Of a stretch of DNA of 64,000 nt, positions 49,243 through 59,104 are shown one piece after another. Location of the stretch: contig NZ_WOTO01000020.1 in NCBI RefSeq assembly GCF_010993775.1, forward strand, positions 1-64,000, read 5' to 3'. The notes beneath the pieces were generated by a model. The model made no database searches. It was given only the letters and a program-made list of their open reading frames with translations, and was not told where the DNA came from. Source of the stretch: Fodinicola feengrottensis. GTDB taxonomy: Bacteria > Actinomycetota > Actinomycetes > Mycobacteriales > HKI-0501. How positions within the stretch are numbered: the first letter of the stretch is position 1; each line of letters begins with the position of its first letter. The position numbers and the translations under genes were made by a program.

Positions 49243-49755
49243 ATGCCGCTCTACTCGTTTGAAGGTGTCACGCCGAAAGTGCACGAGGACGCTTGGATCG
49301 CCCCGAACGCGACGCTGGTCGGGGACGTGACGGTCGAGGCCGGGGCCTCGGTCTGGTACGGCGCGGTGTTGCGCGCCGACTTCACCGCGATCGTCGTCAA
49401 AGCCGGCGCCAACGTGCAGGACAACTCGGTGATCCACTGCGGCTACGACCCGGTGACCGAGATCGGTACGGGCGCGACGATCGGTCACATGTGCGTCGTA
49501 CACGGCTGCACGATCGGCGCCGAGGCCCTGATCGGCAACAACGCGACCGTGCAGGACGGCGCGAGAATCGGCGATCGGGCGCTGGTCGCGGCGCGGCGCG
49601 GCGCGCTGGTGCCGCCGAACACGGTCGTCGAGCCGGGCACGATGTTCCTCGGGCCGGTCGGCCAGCAACGCGGACCACTGTCCAGTGGCGCTGCGCGATG
49701 GGTCGACAACAACGCCGAGATCTATCAGGAGTTGGCCCGCCGCCACAAAAAATAG
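49243..49755 (+). CDS. Gamma-carbonic-anhydrase-family protein (left-handed beta helix)
   Basis: A 170-residue hexapeptide-repeat protein starting MPLYSFEGVTPKVHEDAWIA. Repeated (LIV)G-x4 units run to the C-terminal helix NNAEIYQELARRHKK. The histidines in NSVIHCGYD, IGHMCVVHGC fit the metal site of gamma-class carbonic anhydrases. Such proteins may hydrate CO2 or act as acyl carriers, and many family members lack activity. ATG 49243 is chosen over 49219 because the family starts close to PLYSF. Confidence 0.82.
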   Translation: MPLYSFEGVTPKVHEDAWIAPNATLVGDVTVEAGASVWYGAVLRADFTAIVVKAGANVQDNSVIHCGYDPVTEIGTGATIGHMCVVHGCTIGAEALIGNNATVQDGARIGDRALVAARRGALVPPNTVVEPGTMFLGPVGQQRGPLSSGAARWVDNNAEIYQELARRHKK

Positions 49756-49767
49756 CGCCCGACCCGT

Positions 49768-50126
49768 CTAAAAGCCCTCGGCGAAGCCCCAGTGTTCGAC
49801 GATCTGGCCGTCCCGTACCCGGATCATGTCGATGCCGCGGAACTCGAACCGCTCACCCGTCGGCGGCCGGCCGAACAGCTCGCCGGTGTGCGTTCCACGC
49901 ATGGTGCAGCGGTTCGCCGCCCATTCCCCGTCCACCACGGTGTGCTCCACGGTGATCTCCAGATCGGGACAGCCGGCCATCATCCCCGCCCACTTGCGCC
50001 GCCAGTCGTCCCGGGTGACCCGCCTGCCCTGGTCGAGCGACTCGTCAGCGACGTAGCGCAGGCGTCCTCCCAGCGACCGTCGCGACGGCTCTCCGCGAGC
50101 ACCTGGTGTACGTCTCCAGGTCCCAT
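49768..50126 (-). CDS. SnoaL-like (NTF2-fold) protein, frameshifted
   Basis: A small NTF2-fold protein. The N-terminus MGPGDVHQVLAESRRDGRWE joins, after one missing base near 50060, to YVADESLDQGRRVTRDDWRR, ITVEHTVVDGEWAANRCTMR, GTHTGELFGRPPTGERFEFR and GIDMIRVRDGQIVEHWGF. This is the SnoaL/ketosteroid-isomerase pattern with the conserved C-terminal HWG. The function is unknown. It is convergent with the carbonic anhydrase gene and divergent from the ArsR-type regulator. Confidence 0.75.
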
Positions 50127-50275
50127 CAGACACCTCCACCAAACGGGGCCATCCCCGTTTCTCTTGCAACAGGCTATCTGGGGTCTTCCCCATTTGCCAA
50201 CCAGTGTGGCCTGATGACACCAAAAATCCAGAAGAAATCTTCCAGAACTAATCTTCTGCATGTATGCTGACCGCC

Positions 50276-50860
50276 ATGAGGCCGAAGCGACAGATCACCG
50301 ACCCCGAGGTCCTGAAGGGGCTCACCCAGCCGTTGCGCCGCAAGCTCTATCGCCTGCTTGGTCAGCTCGGCCCGGCGACCGCGGGCGCCCTGGCCAAGCA
50401 CACCGAGACCGATCCGGGCCTGGTCAGCTACCACCTCCGGGAACTCGCGCGGCACGGTTTCATCACCGAGGCGCCGGAGTTGGCGCGCGACCGGCGCGAG
50501 CGCTGGTGGCGGCTCGTACCCGGGTCGACGAGCTGGGACACCCTCGACTTCCAAGGCCCCGAGGGTGCCGCGATCGCGGCCACCGCGAAGGCCCAGATGG
50601 TCGCCGACGAGTTCGAGCGGCTGAGCAAGTGGGAGCAGGTACGGCACGCCTGGACGCACGAGTGGTCCCGGGCGTCGGTCGCCAGCGACAGCCAGTTCCG
50701 GCTCACCGCCGCCGAGCTGACCCAGCTGAGCGCCGAACTGCTGACCGTCCTGGACCGGTGGGCCGACGTGGGCAAACATCCGGACGGTACGCCACTGGCC
50801 GCTGACGACGACCGCGAAGCCGTCTTCCTGTTTTTCCACGCCTTCCCGGAAAAGCCATGA
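50276..50860 (+). CDS. ArsR-type winged-helix transcriptional regulator
   Basis: The 194-residue product starts MRPKRQITDPEVLKGLTQPL. The HTH reads PATAGALAKHTETDPGLVSY, HLRELARHGFITEAPELARD, with a wing before RWWRLVPG. The C-terminal half is a helical dimerisation or effector domain. Its stop overlaps the MFS start by 4 nt, so it probably controls that transporter. Inverse AGAAGA/TCTTCT words at about 50230-50256 before it may be its operator. Confidence 0.85.
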   Translation: MRPKRQITDPEVLKGLTQPLRRKLYRLLGQLGPATAGALAKHTETDPGLVSYHLRELARHGFITEAPELARDRRERWWRLVPGSTSWDTLDFQGPEGAAIAATAKAQMVADEFERLSKWEQVRHAWTHEWSRASVASDSQFRLTAAELTQLSAELLTVLDRWADVGKHPDGTPLAADDDREAVFLFFHAFPEKP

Positions 50861-52098
50861 CCACGACACTGACCAGACCGGCCTACCGCGAATCGCCGTA
50901 CGTCCGCTACGTCGTCAGCCAGTCGGTGTCCGTGCTGGGCGACCAGGTCTGGTACGTCGCACTCTCCTGGGCCGCGGTCCAGCAGTCGACACCCGCGGTG
51001 GCCGGCGTGATCGTCTCCGTCTCCGCGCTCCCCCGGCTGCTGTTGATGCTGTTCGGCGGCCCGCTGGTCGACAGGTACGGCCCGCGCCGGCTGATGATTG
51101 GCAGCGACCTGCTGCGGGTCGTGGTCAGTGTGGCCGCCGCCGGCGTCGCGCTCTGGCAGCCGACCATCGCGTTGTTGGTGGTCGTGGCGCTCGTCTTCGG
51201 TGCGGTGGACGCGGTTTTTTCCTGCCGGCCGCCGGCTCGATGCAGCCGCGGCTGCTGCGTACCGACCAGCTCTCGTCTGGCGCCGCCCTGCGCGAGCTCA
51301 CTCAGCGAGCCGCGCTGACGCTCGGCGCGCCGCTGGGCGGGATCCTGGTCGCGGTCGGCGGGTTGCCGCTGGCAAGCTGCGTCAACGCGGTGACTTTCGC
51401 GGTGTCCGCGCTGGCCATCGCGTCGGTACGACCGCGTACGGACGCGGCGACCGGCACTCCCGAGCGCTACCTCATCGCGTTGCGAGCCGGCTTCGGCTAC
51501 CTCGCGAGACATCGGGTCCTGCGGACCAGTATGGCCGTCGGCTTCATCGGCAACCTCGGTTTTCGGGCCGATGAACGTCGGTCTCGCGCTGCTTTCCAGC
51601 GACCGTGGCTGGGGCTCGGCCGGCATCGGCTACCTGCTGGCCGGTTTTGGGATCGGTGCGGCGGCATCCGCGACGCTGCTGCTGAAAGTGCGGATCCGCG
51701 ACCGGATCGGGCTGTGGATCGCACTGGCGGCGGCCGGCGAAGCGGCCGGAATCACGGCGATGGCGCTCGCGCCGAACCTCGCCGCGGCCATCGCGGCGAG
51801 CGCTCTCACCGGCCTGTCAAGCGGAGTTTTCGGCGTACTCGGAGCCTCGCTCAACCAGGCCCTCACCGAGGACCGGTTCCGCGGTCGGGTGGGCAGCGTC
51901 AACGCGCTCGCGAGCATGGGCGTCACGCCGCTGGTCATGGTCGTCACCGGCATCGCGGTCAGCGCGTACGGCCTGGTCCCCACCTTCGCCGGTGGTGGCG
52001 CCATCGAACTGCTGGCCGCCGCCATCTGCCTGTCCGTACGGGACCTCCGCCGCGCCACCCCTGAGGTGACGCTCGCACGGTCCGGCCTGTGGGATTAG
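50857..52098 (+). CDS. MFS transporter (DHA3-like), frameshifted
   Basis: A 12-helix major-facilitator drug-exporter-like protein. The start is MTTTLTRPAYRESPYVRYVV, with the motif A loop FGGPLVDRYGPRRLMIGSDL between helices 2 and 3. Later segments are AVGGLPLASCVNAVTFAVSA and FGIGAAASATLLLKVRIRDR. Breaks are near 51225 and 51560. It is translationally coupled to the ArsR gene upstream. The substrate is unknown. Confidence 0.85.
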
Positions 52099-52195
52099 GG
52101 CATCCTAAGCAAGCGGGGGAGAACACAGTTATCTCCGTGACCGAGGAAGTTGTGGCATCCTTGGTGACATGCCGTCGCCAGGAGAATTCCTGACA

Positions 52196-52249
52196 GTGCG
52201 CCTGCACATTGACCTGCAGCGCGTGCGTAGCGCCGCGTGTCCGGCGTAA
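52196..52249 (+). CDS. Cysteine-type leader peptide of the sulfite reductase operon
   Basis: GTG 52196 opens a 17-codon frame, M-R-L-H-I-D-L-Q-R-V-R-S-A-A-C-P-A, preceded by AGGAG. An ATG at 52169 in the same frame is an alternative. The R-L-H-x-D-L-x-R-x-x-S-A-x-C pattern is that of the short leader peptides found before sulfur-assimilation genes in actinobacteria, where some act as cysteine-responsive attenuators. It ends about 100 bp before the sulfite reductase start. Confidence 0.7.
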   Translation: MRLHIDLQRVRSAACPA

Positions 52250-52352
52250 GGACGATTGGCTTTCCCCTGCGATAAACCTGGCGCTTTCGCGCGCGCCCGT
52301 CGGCCGTCGCCGACCTCTGAGACTCGCACGCCTTCACAACAAAGGGACATCC

Positions 52353-53998
52353 ATGGCCCGCACCACCCGAGGCCAGGGCCAGTGGGCACTGGGCTACCGG
52401 GAACCACTGAACCCGAATGAGCGGAGCAAGCGGGACAACGACCCGCTGACCGTCCGGGAACGGATCGAGAAGATCTACGCCCCCGGCGGCTTCGACTCGA
52501 TTGACCCGGCCGACCTGCGCGGACGTTTTCGCTGGTACGGCCTCTACACGCAACGCGCGGCGGCATTCCGGGCGGCAAGACCGCGCTGCTGGAGCCCGAG
52601 GAGCTGGACGCGCGCTACTTCATGCTGCGCGTACGCACCGACGGCGGCTCGATGACCAGCGAACAGCTGCGGGTCATCGCCGGCATCTCGACCGAGTTCG
52701 GCCGGGACACCGCGGACGTGACCGACCGGCAGAACGTCCAGCTGCACTGGATCGAGATCGAGAGCATGCCGGAGATCTGGCGGCGACTCGAAGCGGTGGG
52801 CCTGTCGACCACTGAGGCCTGCGGCGACTCGCCGCGGGTGATCCTGGGCTGCCCCCTCGCCGGGGTGCTGCACGACGAGGTCCTCGACGCCTCCGACGCC
52901 GTACGCGATGTGGTCGAGCGCTATATCGGCGACCCGCAGTTCTCGAACCTGCCGCGCAAGTTCAAGACGTCTATCTCCGGCTGCTCCGAGCAGTGCACCA
53001 ACCACGAGATCAACGACGTGGCGTTTGTCGGCGTGCACAACGAGGACGGCGAGGCCGGCTATGACGTGTGGGTCGGCGGCGGGCTGTCCACCAACCCGCA
53101 CTTCGCCCAGCGGCTCGGCACGTTCGTACGCCCCGACCAGGTCACCGAGGTCTGGGCCGGCGTGATCAGCGTCTTCCGGGACTACGGCTACCGCCGGTCG
53201 CGGAACCACGCGCGGCTCAAGTTCCTGGTCGCGGACTGGGGCACGGAGAAGTTCCGGGAAGTCCTGGAAAAGGAATATCTGGGCTACGCACTGCCCGACG
53301 GCCCGCTGCCGGACATGCCAGCCAGCCCGCAGCGCGACCACGTCGGTGTCAACAAACAAAGCGACGGCCGGTACGCGATCGGTTTTGCACCGAGCGCCGG
53401 CCGGGTGTCTGGCACGATCCTGACCAAGGTCGCCGAGCTCGCCGACACGTACGGCAAAGGCCGGATTCGGTCCACCGCCCAGCAAAAACTGGTCATTCTC
53501 GACGTCACCGACGTGGACGGGCTGACCCGCGAGCTGGCCGAGCTGGACCTACAGGTCAAGCCGAGCGTGTTCCGGCGCGGCACGATGGCGTGCACCGGCA
53601 TCGAGTTCTGCAAGCTCGCGATCGTCGAGACCAAGCAGCGCGCGCAGCAGCTCTATGGCGAGCTGGAGCGCCGGCTGCCGGAGTTCGATACCCCGGTGAC
53701 GATCAACGTCAACGGCTGCCCGAACTCCTGCGCCCGGTTCCAGACCGCGGACATCGGCTTCAAGGGTTCGATGGTCCGCAACGAACGCAACGAATCCGTC
53801 GAAGGCTTCCAGGTCCACCTGGGCGGCCAGCTCGGCGCCGACCCGCAGTTCGGCCGCAAGTTCCGCGGCCTGAAGGTGACCGCTGACGAGCTGCCGGACT
53901 ACTGCGAGCGGATCCTGCGCGGCTACCTGGACCGCCGCGAAGACGGCGAGACCTTCGCGAAATATGTCGTACGCGCCGACGAGGAGTGGCTCGCGTGA
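52353..53998 (+). CDS. sirA: Ferredoxin-type sulfite (nitrite) reductase, frameshifted near its start
   Basis: Six-electron reduction of sulfite to sulfide with siroheme and 4Fe-4S. The start is MARTTRGQGQWALGYREPLN. After a break near 52570 (one base missing) the rest is open. The cluster ligands are ACTGIEFCKLAIVETK and NVNGCPNSCARFQTADIG, the C-x5-C and C-x3-C pairs. Other features are TDRQNVQLHWIEIESMPEIW and KTSISGCSEQCTNHEI. The gene order with cysH favours sulfite over nitrite. Its stop overlaps the start of a small zinc-ribbon gene (GTGA). Confidence 0.92.
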
Positions 53999-54175
53999 GC
54001 GAGCGCGCAACGCCGTTCTACTGCCCGTACTGCGGGGACGAAGACATCCGACCCGCCGGCCGAGCACCTTCACACCTACCGCTGCGACGCCTGCCTGCGT
54101 ACGTGGGAGCTGAAGTTCGTCGGCACCAACCGGCGACCGGCCACCGCGACGCGGTCGATCGAGGAGACCCGATGA
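53995..54175 (+). CDS. Small zinc-ribbon protein between sulfite and APS reductase, frameshifted
   Basis: About 60 residues. VSERATPFYCPYCGDEDIRP provides one CxxC pair and, after one base indel near 54057, EHLHTYRCDACLRTWELKFV provides the second. A C-terminal tail ATATRSIEETR follows. It is a short zinc-ribbon protein that in actinobacteria sits between sirA and cysH; its function is unknown. It starts at GTG 53995 inside the sirA stop, and its stop overlaps the cysH ATG (ATGA). Confidence 0.72.
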
Positions 54176-54898
54176 CCCTCACTTTACCGAGGCAACGCAC
54201 TAGCTCTGAGCTGCAAGAACTCGCCCTCGATGCCGGCCGCGACCTGGACGGCGCGCTCCCTCACGACGTGCTGCGCTGGGCCTGGGCGGCCTTCGGCAAG
54301 AAGTTCTGCGTGACCTCTTCGATGGGCGACGCGGTGCTGGCGACCCTCGCCTCCGACGTACTCCCCTCCGCCGTCGACGTGATCTTCCTGGACACCGGCT
54401 ACCACTTCCCACAGACCCTGCAGACCCGCGACCGGGTCGCTCGTACGCTCAACGTCAACGTCGTGTCCGTACGCCCGGAACTGACCGTCGCACAACAGAA
54501 CGTGGAGTTCGGGCAGAGTCTCTACGCCCGTGACCCCGACCCCGACGCGTGCTGCGCGATGCGCAAGGTCGCGCCGCTGAACAGCGCGCTGCAGCCGTAC
54601 CTGGCCTGGGGCGCCGGTCTGCGCCGCGACGAGTCGCCGAGTCGGTCACTCGCGCCGGTCGTCGGCTGGGACGCCAAGCGCGGCAAGGTAAAAGTCAACC
54701 CGCTGGCCTGCTGGACGGCGGACGACGTGTCCGCGTACATCGCCGAACGAGACGTGATCGTCAACCCGCTCGCGTACCAGGGCTTCCCCTCGATCGGCTG
54801 CGCGCCCTGCACCAAGGCCGTCCTGCCCGGCCACACAACACGCCCGCGCCGGCCGCTGGGCCGGCCGCGACAAAACCGAATGCGGCCTGCACGTCTGA
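54172..54898 (+). CDS. cysH: Adenylylsulfate (APS) reductase, CysH family, frameshifted at its end
   Basis: Reduces APS to sulfite and AMP. The product starts MTLTLPRQRTSSELQELALD and has FCVTSSMGDAVLATLAS and FLDTGYHFPQT. The iron-sulfur ligands (CCAMRKVAPL and IGCAPCTKAV) mark the APS-type enzyme. After one indel near 54845 the C-terminus reads AGRWAGRDKTECGLHV, with the catalytic Cys. It is the last gene of the sulfite-reductase row. Confidence 0.9.
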
Positions 54899-55089
54899 GA
54901 GCCCGGAATGCCCGATTGTCACGTCCGCTGAGATTGACCTGCTCAACGCCCTCCGTCGCGGCCGATATGCGCCCGATATGCAGACCCTGTATCTGTTTTA
55001 TCGCCACGAAACCGATGCTGTGGATCACCTAGTGGAGCCAGTTCCGCACTGGTTGTGCGGGGACCGGCACAACAGATGGAGGATCCCGA

Positions 55090-55347
55090 ATGCATCGCAG
55101 CCTCACCGGTCCGGCACGGGTGGTCGTCATCGGCGCGCTGGCCGCGGGCGCCGTCGCGGCCGCGCTCGCGATGGCCACGCCGGCCATGGCGAACGTCCCG
55201 ATCGCCAGCCCGCCGGTCGCGCAGGCGCCGGCCGGCGAGCCGTACCCGATCGCGGCGGTCGCGCAGGTGCCGGACATGACACCGGTGCCGACCCCAGCGC
55301 GCACCTTGGCTCCGGCCATCGACCCAGTCCCGATTCCGCCGAAGTAG
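55090..55347 (+). CDS. Small secreted Pro/Ala-rich peptide
   Basis: Not recognised. The 85-residue product has a signal peptide (MHRSLTGPARVVVIGALAAG, then AMATPAMA) and a mature tail of about 50 residues rich in Pro, Ala and Val, ending in VPIPPK. A GGAGGA site precedes ATG 55090. It has no Cys and no recognisable fold. It stands alone between cysH and the convergent deacetylase. Confidence 0.55.
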   Translation: MHRSLTGPARVVVIGALAAGAVAAALAMATPAMANVPIASPPVAQAPAGEPYPIAAVAQVPDMTPVPTPARTLAPAIDPVPIPPK

Positions 55348-55420
55348 CGGTCACCGGTTATCCGCTTTGGCGGGTCGTCGCGATGCGTGCGTCTGGCGCA
55401 CGCATCGCGTCGACTAACGG

Positions 55421-56309
55421 TCAGGGAGTGGTGTTGTCGCCGGTGGCGGGTGGGGCTGGCAGGGTCACGAACTGGTAGCCCTTGGACTTGAGCACCGGCA
55501 GCACGGCCTTCAGCGCGTCGTACGTCTGCGAGCGGTCGCCGCCGCCGTCGTGGCAGAGAATGATGTCGCCCGGCTTGGCCTTCAGCATCCGGAGCCGGAT
55601 CAGCTCGGTGCCGGGCCTGGACCAGTCCTTCGGGTCGATTTCCCAGTCGATCGCGGCCATGCCGTTGGCGGCCGCCTGCTTGAAGACCTCGGCGGACCAG
55701 GCACCACCCGGCGACCGGAACAGATGCGGGGTGAAACCGGTGGCATCCACGATCGACGCCTGCGCGTCGTTGATCTCCTTGTGGATGGTCGCCGCGTTCA
55801 GCTTCGGCAGCGAAAGCGGGTGCGAGTACGTGTGGTTAGCCAGGTGATGACCCTCGCTCACGACACTCTTGGCGAGCGCCTTGTGACCCTTGTCCTGCAC
55901 CCCGATGTGACAGAAGGTCGCCTTGATGTCGAGCTTCTCCAGCAGTGCGAGGACTTTCGGCGTCCAGGCCGGGGTCGGACCGTCGTCGATCGTCAGCGCG
56001 ATCGCGTTCGACGGGAAGGGCTGCGCGCCGGGCACGAACTCGACGTATTCGTGCAGCGTGTGAATGGCCTTTTTCTGCTGCTTGAGCGCGCTGGCCGCGG
56101 CCGGGGTGGGCGACGGGCTCGCCGATGGTGACGGCGACGGGGGGTGCCGCGGTCGGTCCGGCCGGAGCGCCCGTACTCCCGCTCGCGGTCGGCTTGTCGG
56201 GCCCGCAGGCGGCGAGCCCGAGAGTGACCGCACCGGCCGCTCCCAATCGCATTATGTCCCGACGAGAAAGCTTATGTCCGTTATCTCCGTACGATCCTTT
56301 TGAAGCCAC
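55421..56309 (-). CDS. Polysaccharide deacetylase (NodB-type) lipoprotein, frameshifted
   Basis: A secreted carbohydrate deacetylase of the CE4 family. The N-terminus, LSRRDIMRLGAAGAVTLGLA, ACGPDKPTASGSTGAP, combines a twin-arginine-like start with a lipoprotein Cys. After one break near 56135 comes a Ser/Pro linker and the NodB domain: ALTIDDGPTPAW (catalytic Asp pair), HHLANHTYSH, RSPGGAW, DWEIDPKDW and ILCHDGGGDR. All CE4 motifs are present. Start is approximate (GTG 56309 or upstream). The target may be cell-wall peptidoglycan or another glycan. Confidence 0.85.
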
Positions 56310-56405
56310 GGTGACTGACACTACCGCTGCTTCCACAGCTCTTTCACAGCACGCCACAGAGGCAAATTTCATAGCATTGACAGGCAACCAAACGACCAGG
56401 ATACG

Positions 56406-57828
56406 TTGATCAGCGTGCTGTTAACGTCCCTTTACCGCGACCACACCCTCGACCGGCCGGAAGCGGTCCGGGTCGGCGACGACCCGTTGTCAGCCGGTGA
56501 CCTGGTGGCCGCGGCGGCCGCGGTCGCGGACCGGATCGCCGGCGCGGCCGCGATCGCGGTGGACGCCACCGCCAGCCTGCACACCGTCGTCGCGGTGGTC
56601 GGCGCGCTTGCCGCCGGCGTGCCGGTGGTGCCGGTGCCGCCGGATTCCGGCCACGCCGCGCGCGCGCGCACATCCTGCGGGACTCCGGCGCGACCGCCGT
56701 GCTGGCGGCTCCGGGGCGTACGAGCACAGACCACACTGGGGACGACGCCATCGCGGCCATCCCGATCGACCTCGCGGCCCGCTCGGCCAGCGGTTTTCCG
56801 GCACCGGCGCAGGACGACACCGCTTTGATCCTTTACACCAGCGGCACCACGGGCGTGCCGAAAGGTGTGCTCATCCCCTATCGCGCGCTCGCGGCCGGGC
56901 TGGATGCGCTGGCCGACGCGTGGGCGTGGACGCCGGACGACGTGCTCGTCCACGGCCTGCCGCTCTTCCACGTGCACGGCTTGGTGCTCGGGGTGCTCGG
57001 CGCGCTGCGGGTCGGCAGCCGGCTGGTGCATACCGTACGACCGAAGCCGCAGGCTTATGGGCGGCGGCCGGCGGCAGCCTTTACTTCGGCGTACCAACGG
57101 TCTGGTCCCGGGTGTGCGCGGACGAGCCGTCGGCTCGGGCGCTGTCCGGCGCCCGGCTGCTGGTGTCCGGCAGCGCACCACTGCCGGTGCCGGTCTTCGA
57201 ACGCCTCACCGCGCTGGCCGGCCAGCCGCCGGTGGAACGGTACGGGATGACCGAAACACTGATCACGGTCAGCACTCGCGCCGACGGCGAGCGGCGGCCC
57301 GGGTATGTCGGGCTGCCGGTGCACGGCGTCCAGACCCGCCTGGTCGACGACACCGGCGCGCCGCTGGCCGCCGACGGCGAGACTGTCGGTGGGCTGCAGG
57401 TGCGCGGCACCCAACTGTTCGCCGGCTATCTCGGCCGGCCGGACGCAACCGCCGAGTCGTACGCGGCCGACGACTGGTTCCGGACCGGTGACGTGGCCAC
57501 CGTCGGACCGGACGGGTGGCACCGCATCGTCGGCCGGGCGTCCACCGACCTGATCAAGACTGGCGGCTACCGGGTCGGCGCCGGCGAGGTGGAGAACGCG
57601 TTGCTGGCCCATCCGGCGGTCGCCGAGGCCGCGGTGATCGGCGCGCCACATGACGATCTGGGCGAGGAAATCGTCGCGTACGTGGTGACCCGCGAACCTG
57701 TCACCGAAAAGGTGTTGATTGATTTCGTCGCCGGCCACCTGTCCGTACACAAGCGGCCACGGCGGGTGCACCTGCTGAATTCGTTGCCCCGCAACGCAAT
57801 GGGCAAGGTGCAGAAGAAGTTGCTCTAG
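56406..57828 (+). CDS. AMP-dependent acyl-CoA synthetase/ligase, frameshifted
   Basis: An ANL-superfamily adenylating enzyme that activates a carboxylic acid with ATP and CoA. The product starts MISVLLTSLYRDHTLDRPEA. The P-loop is TALILYTSGTTGVPKGVLIP, followed by LFHVHGLVLGVLGALR, PVERYGMTETLITVSTRADG, DWFRTGDVATVGPDGW and the C-terminal GGYRVGAGEVENALLA and NAMGKVQKKLL. Breaks are near 56675 and 57045. The substrate is unknown; medium- or long-chain acids are typical. Confidence 0.9.
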
Positions 57829-58169
57829 TAGTCTGTCTGCGGTGTCGACTTGTTCGGACTGGTGAATGCGGCCTTAACCGGTCATGTTGTTCGACCGACC
57901 AAGGAATCGTCCAGACAGGCCGCCAAAATCCGCCGGCAACGGTAAATGGCCTGCTCGCGTGCGGTGGTCCGATCGTACGACCGGACCGCCGGCACTTTGG
58001 GGCCTACCGTGCGGTAAAAGTAGTTTGAGGTAAAACCCTGCCGACCGCGCAATGGTCGTAACGTGATCGACTTGACCACGGCATCCGGAGGATGTGGCGG
58101 CCAAGCGGGGGCAATCGTGTCCAAGGCGACCGGGACGAAGAACCGGTCAACGGCGGCAAAGGAGCCACC
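57829..58169. other. Intergenic region without a recognised feature
   Basis: About 340 bp between the ligase and the membrane protein. Open frames exist on the minus strand but lack a start site, motifs or neighbours, and are treated as non-coding. No hairpin stands out. Confidence 0.4.
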
Positions 58170-59066
58170 ATGCGCAGGACCCTGCGCGACCTTCTCGTGA
58201 TTGAGCGAATTCTCCGGGACCGGGACAGCGTCTGGCGACAGATTCACGAAGAGCGTGATCTGCGGCTGTTAATCGGCCAACTGCTGGCGAGTACGGTGAT
58301 CGCGCTGGCTTGCTATGGCGGCGTCCTGGGCGCCTCCAGCTCAATGGCTCAGGCGGTCTCGTCGGCACTGAAGCTGCCGGTGCTGTTCCTGGTGACCCTC
58401 GCCATCTGCCTGCCCACGCTTTACCTCTTCAACCTCGTTTTCGGCGCCCGGCTTTCGCTTCTCCAGACGCTGTCCTTGGTGCTGCTCGCCATCACCGTCA
58501 CTTCGGTGCTGTCGCTGACATTCGCGCCGGTCAGCCTGTTCTTCCTGGTGACCGCGCCACAGTACGCTTTCTTCAAGCTGCTCAACGTGTGCGTGCTGAC
58601 GCTGACGGCGCTGGTCGGCCTGCGTTTTCTGGTCGCCGGCATGACTGCCCTGAACCGGTTGAGCCGGCCGCCATCGGTGACCCCACCGGCGCCGCCGCAA
58701 CTCCCGCAGGTGCCGATGCCGGCGCTGTCCGTACGGGCGATGGTGGGCGTCGACGACGAGGCGTGGATCGCGGTGCCGGCGCCAGCCCAGGAGCCTTGGC
58801 CGCCGCGCCTGGCCGATACCGGCGTCGACCGCGTCCAGCCGCACCAGCCGCCGGCGAGCCGCCCGATGTCCGTACGAACACAGGAAAAACTGGCCAGCCC
58901 AGCGCTGCTTTATTTGTGGATCCTGCTTTTCGGCTTTGTCGGCACCCAGCTGGGCTGGGCTCTGCGGCCGTTTTTCGGCAGCCCGGAGCTACCTTTCCAG
59001 CTCCTGCGCGCGGTCGGCGGCACCTTCTACGCCGACATCGTCCAGACCATCAGGCAGCTGTTCTGA
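58170..59066 (+). CDS. Polytopic membrane protein (actin-binding-WH2-annotated family)
   Basis: The 298-residue product begins MRRTLRDLLVIERILRDRDS and has about five membrane helices. The conserved VLGASSSMAQAVSSALKLPV, LPTLYLFNLVFGARLSLLQT, FAPVSLFFLVTAPQYAFFKL and LNVCVLTLTALVGLRF is the pattern of a membrane family that databases label as actin-binding WH2. A Pro-rich cytoplasmic linker precedes the last helix, and the C-terminus is hydrophilic. Its function is unknown. It stands alone between the ligase and the dehydrogenase. Confidence 0.7.
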   Translation: MRRTLRDLLVIERILRDRDSVWRQIHEERDLRLLIGQLLASTVIALACYGGVLGASSSMAQAVSSALKLPVLFLVTLAICLPTLYLFNLVFGARLSLLQTLSLVLLAITVTSVLSLTFAPVSLFFLVTAPQYAFFKLLNVCVLTLTALVGLRFLVAGMTALNRLSRPPSVTPPAPPQLPQVPMPALSVRAMVGVDDEAWIAVPAPAQEPWPPRLADTGVDRVQPHQPPASRPMSVRTQEKLASPALLYLWILLFGFVGTQLGWALRPFFGSPELPFQLLRAVGGTFYADIVQTIRQLF

Positions 59067-59104
59067 TCGCGCCCTCTTACACTGCGGATAAACGTGGAAG
59101 GGGC

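Noticed and set aside
48622-49746. Minus-strand frame of 374 codons
   Set aside because: It is antisense to the secreted DUF4185-like protein and the carbonic anhydrase, both with clear homology.
57882-58247. Minus-strand frame of 121 codons upstream of the membrane protein
   Set aside because: No ribosome site or domain, and it overlaps the start of a well-supported gene.
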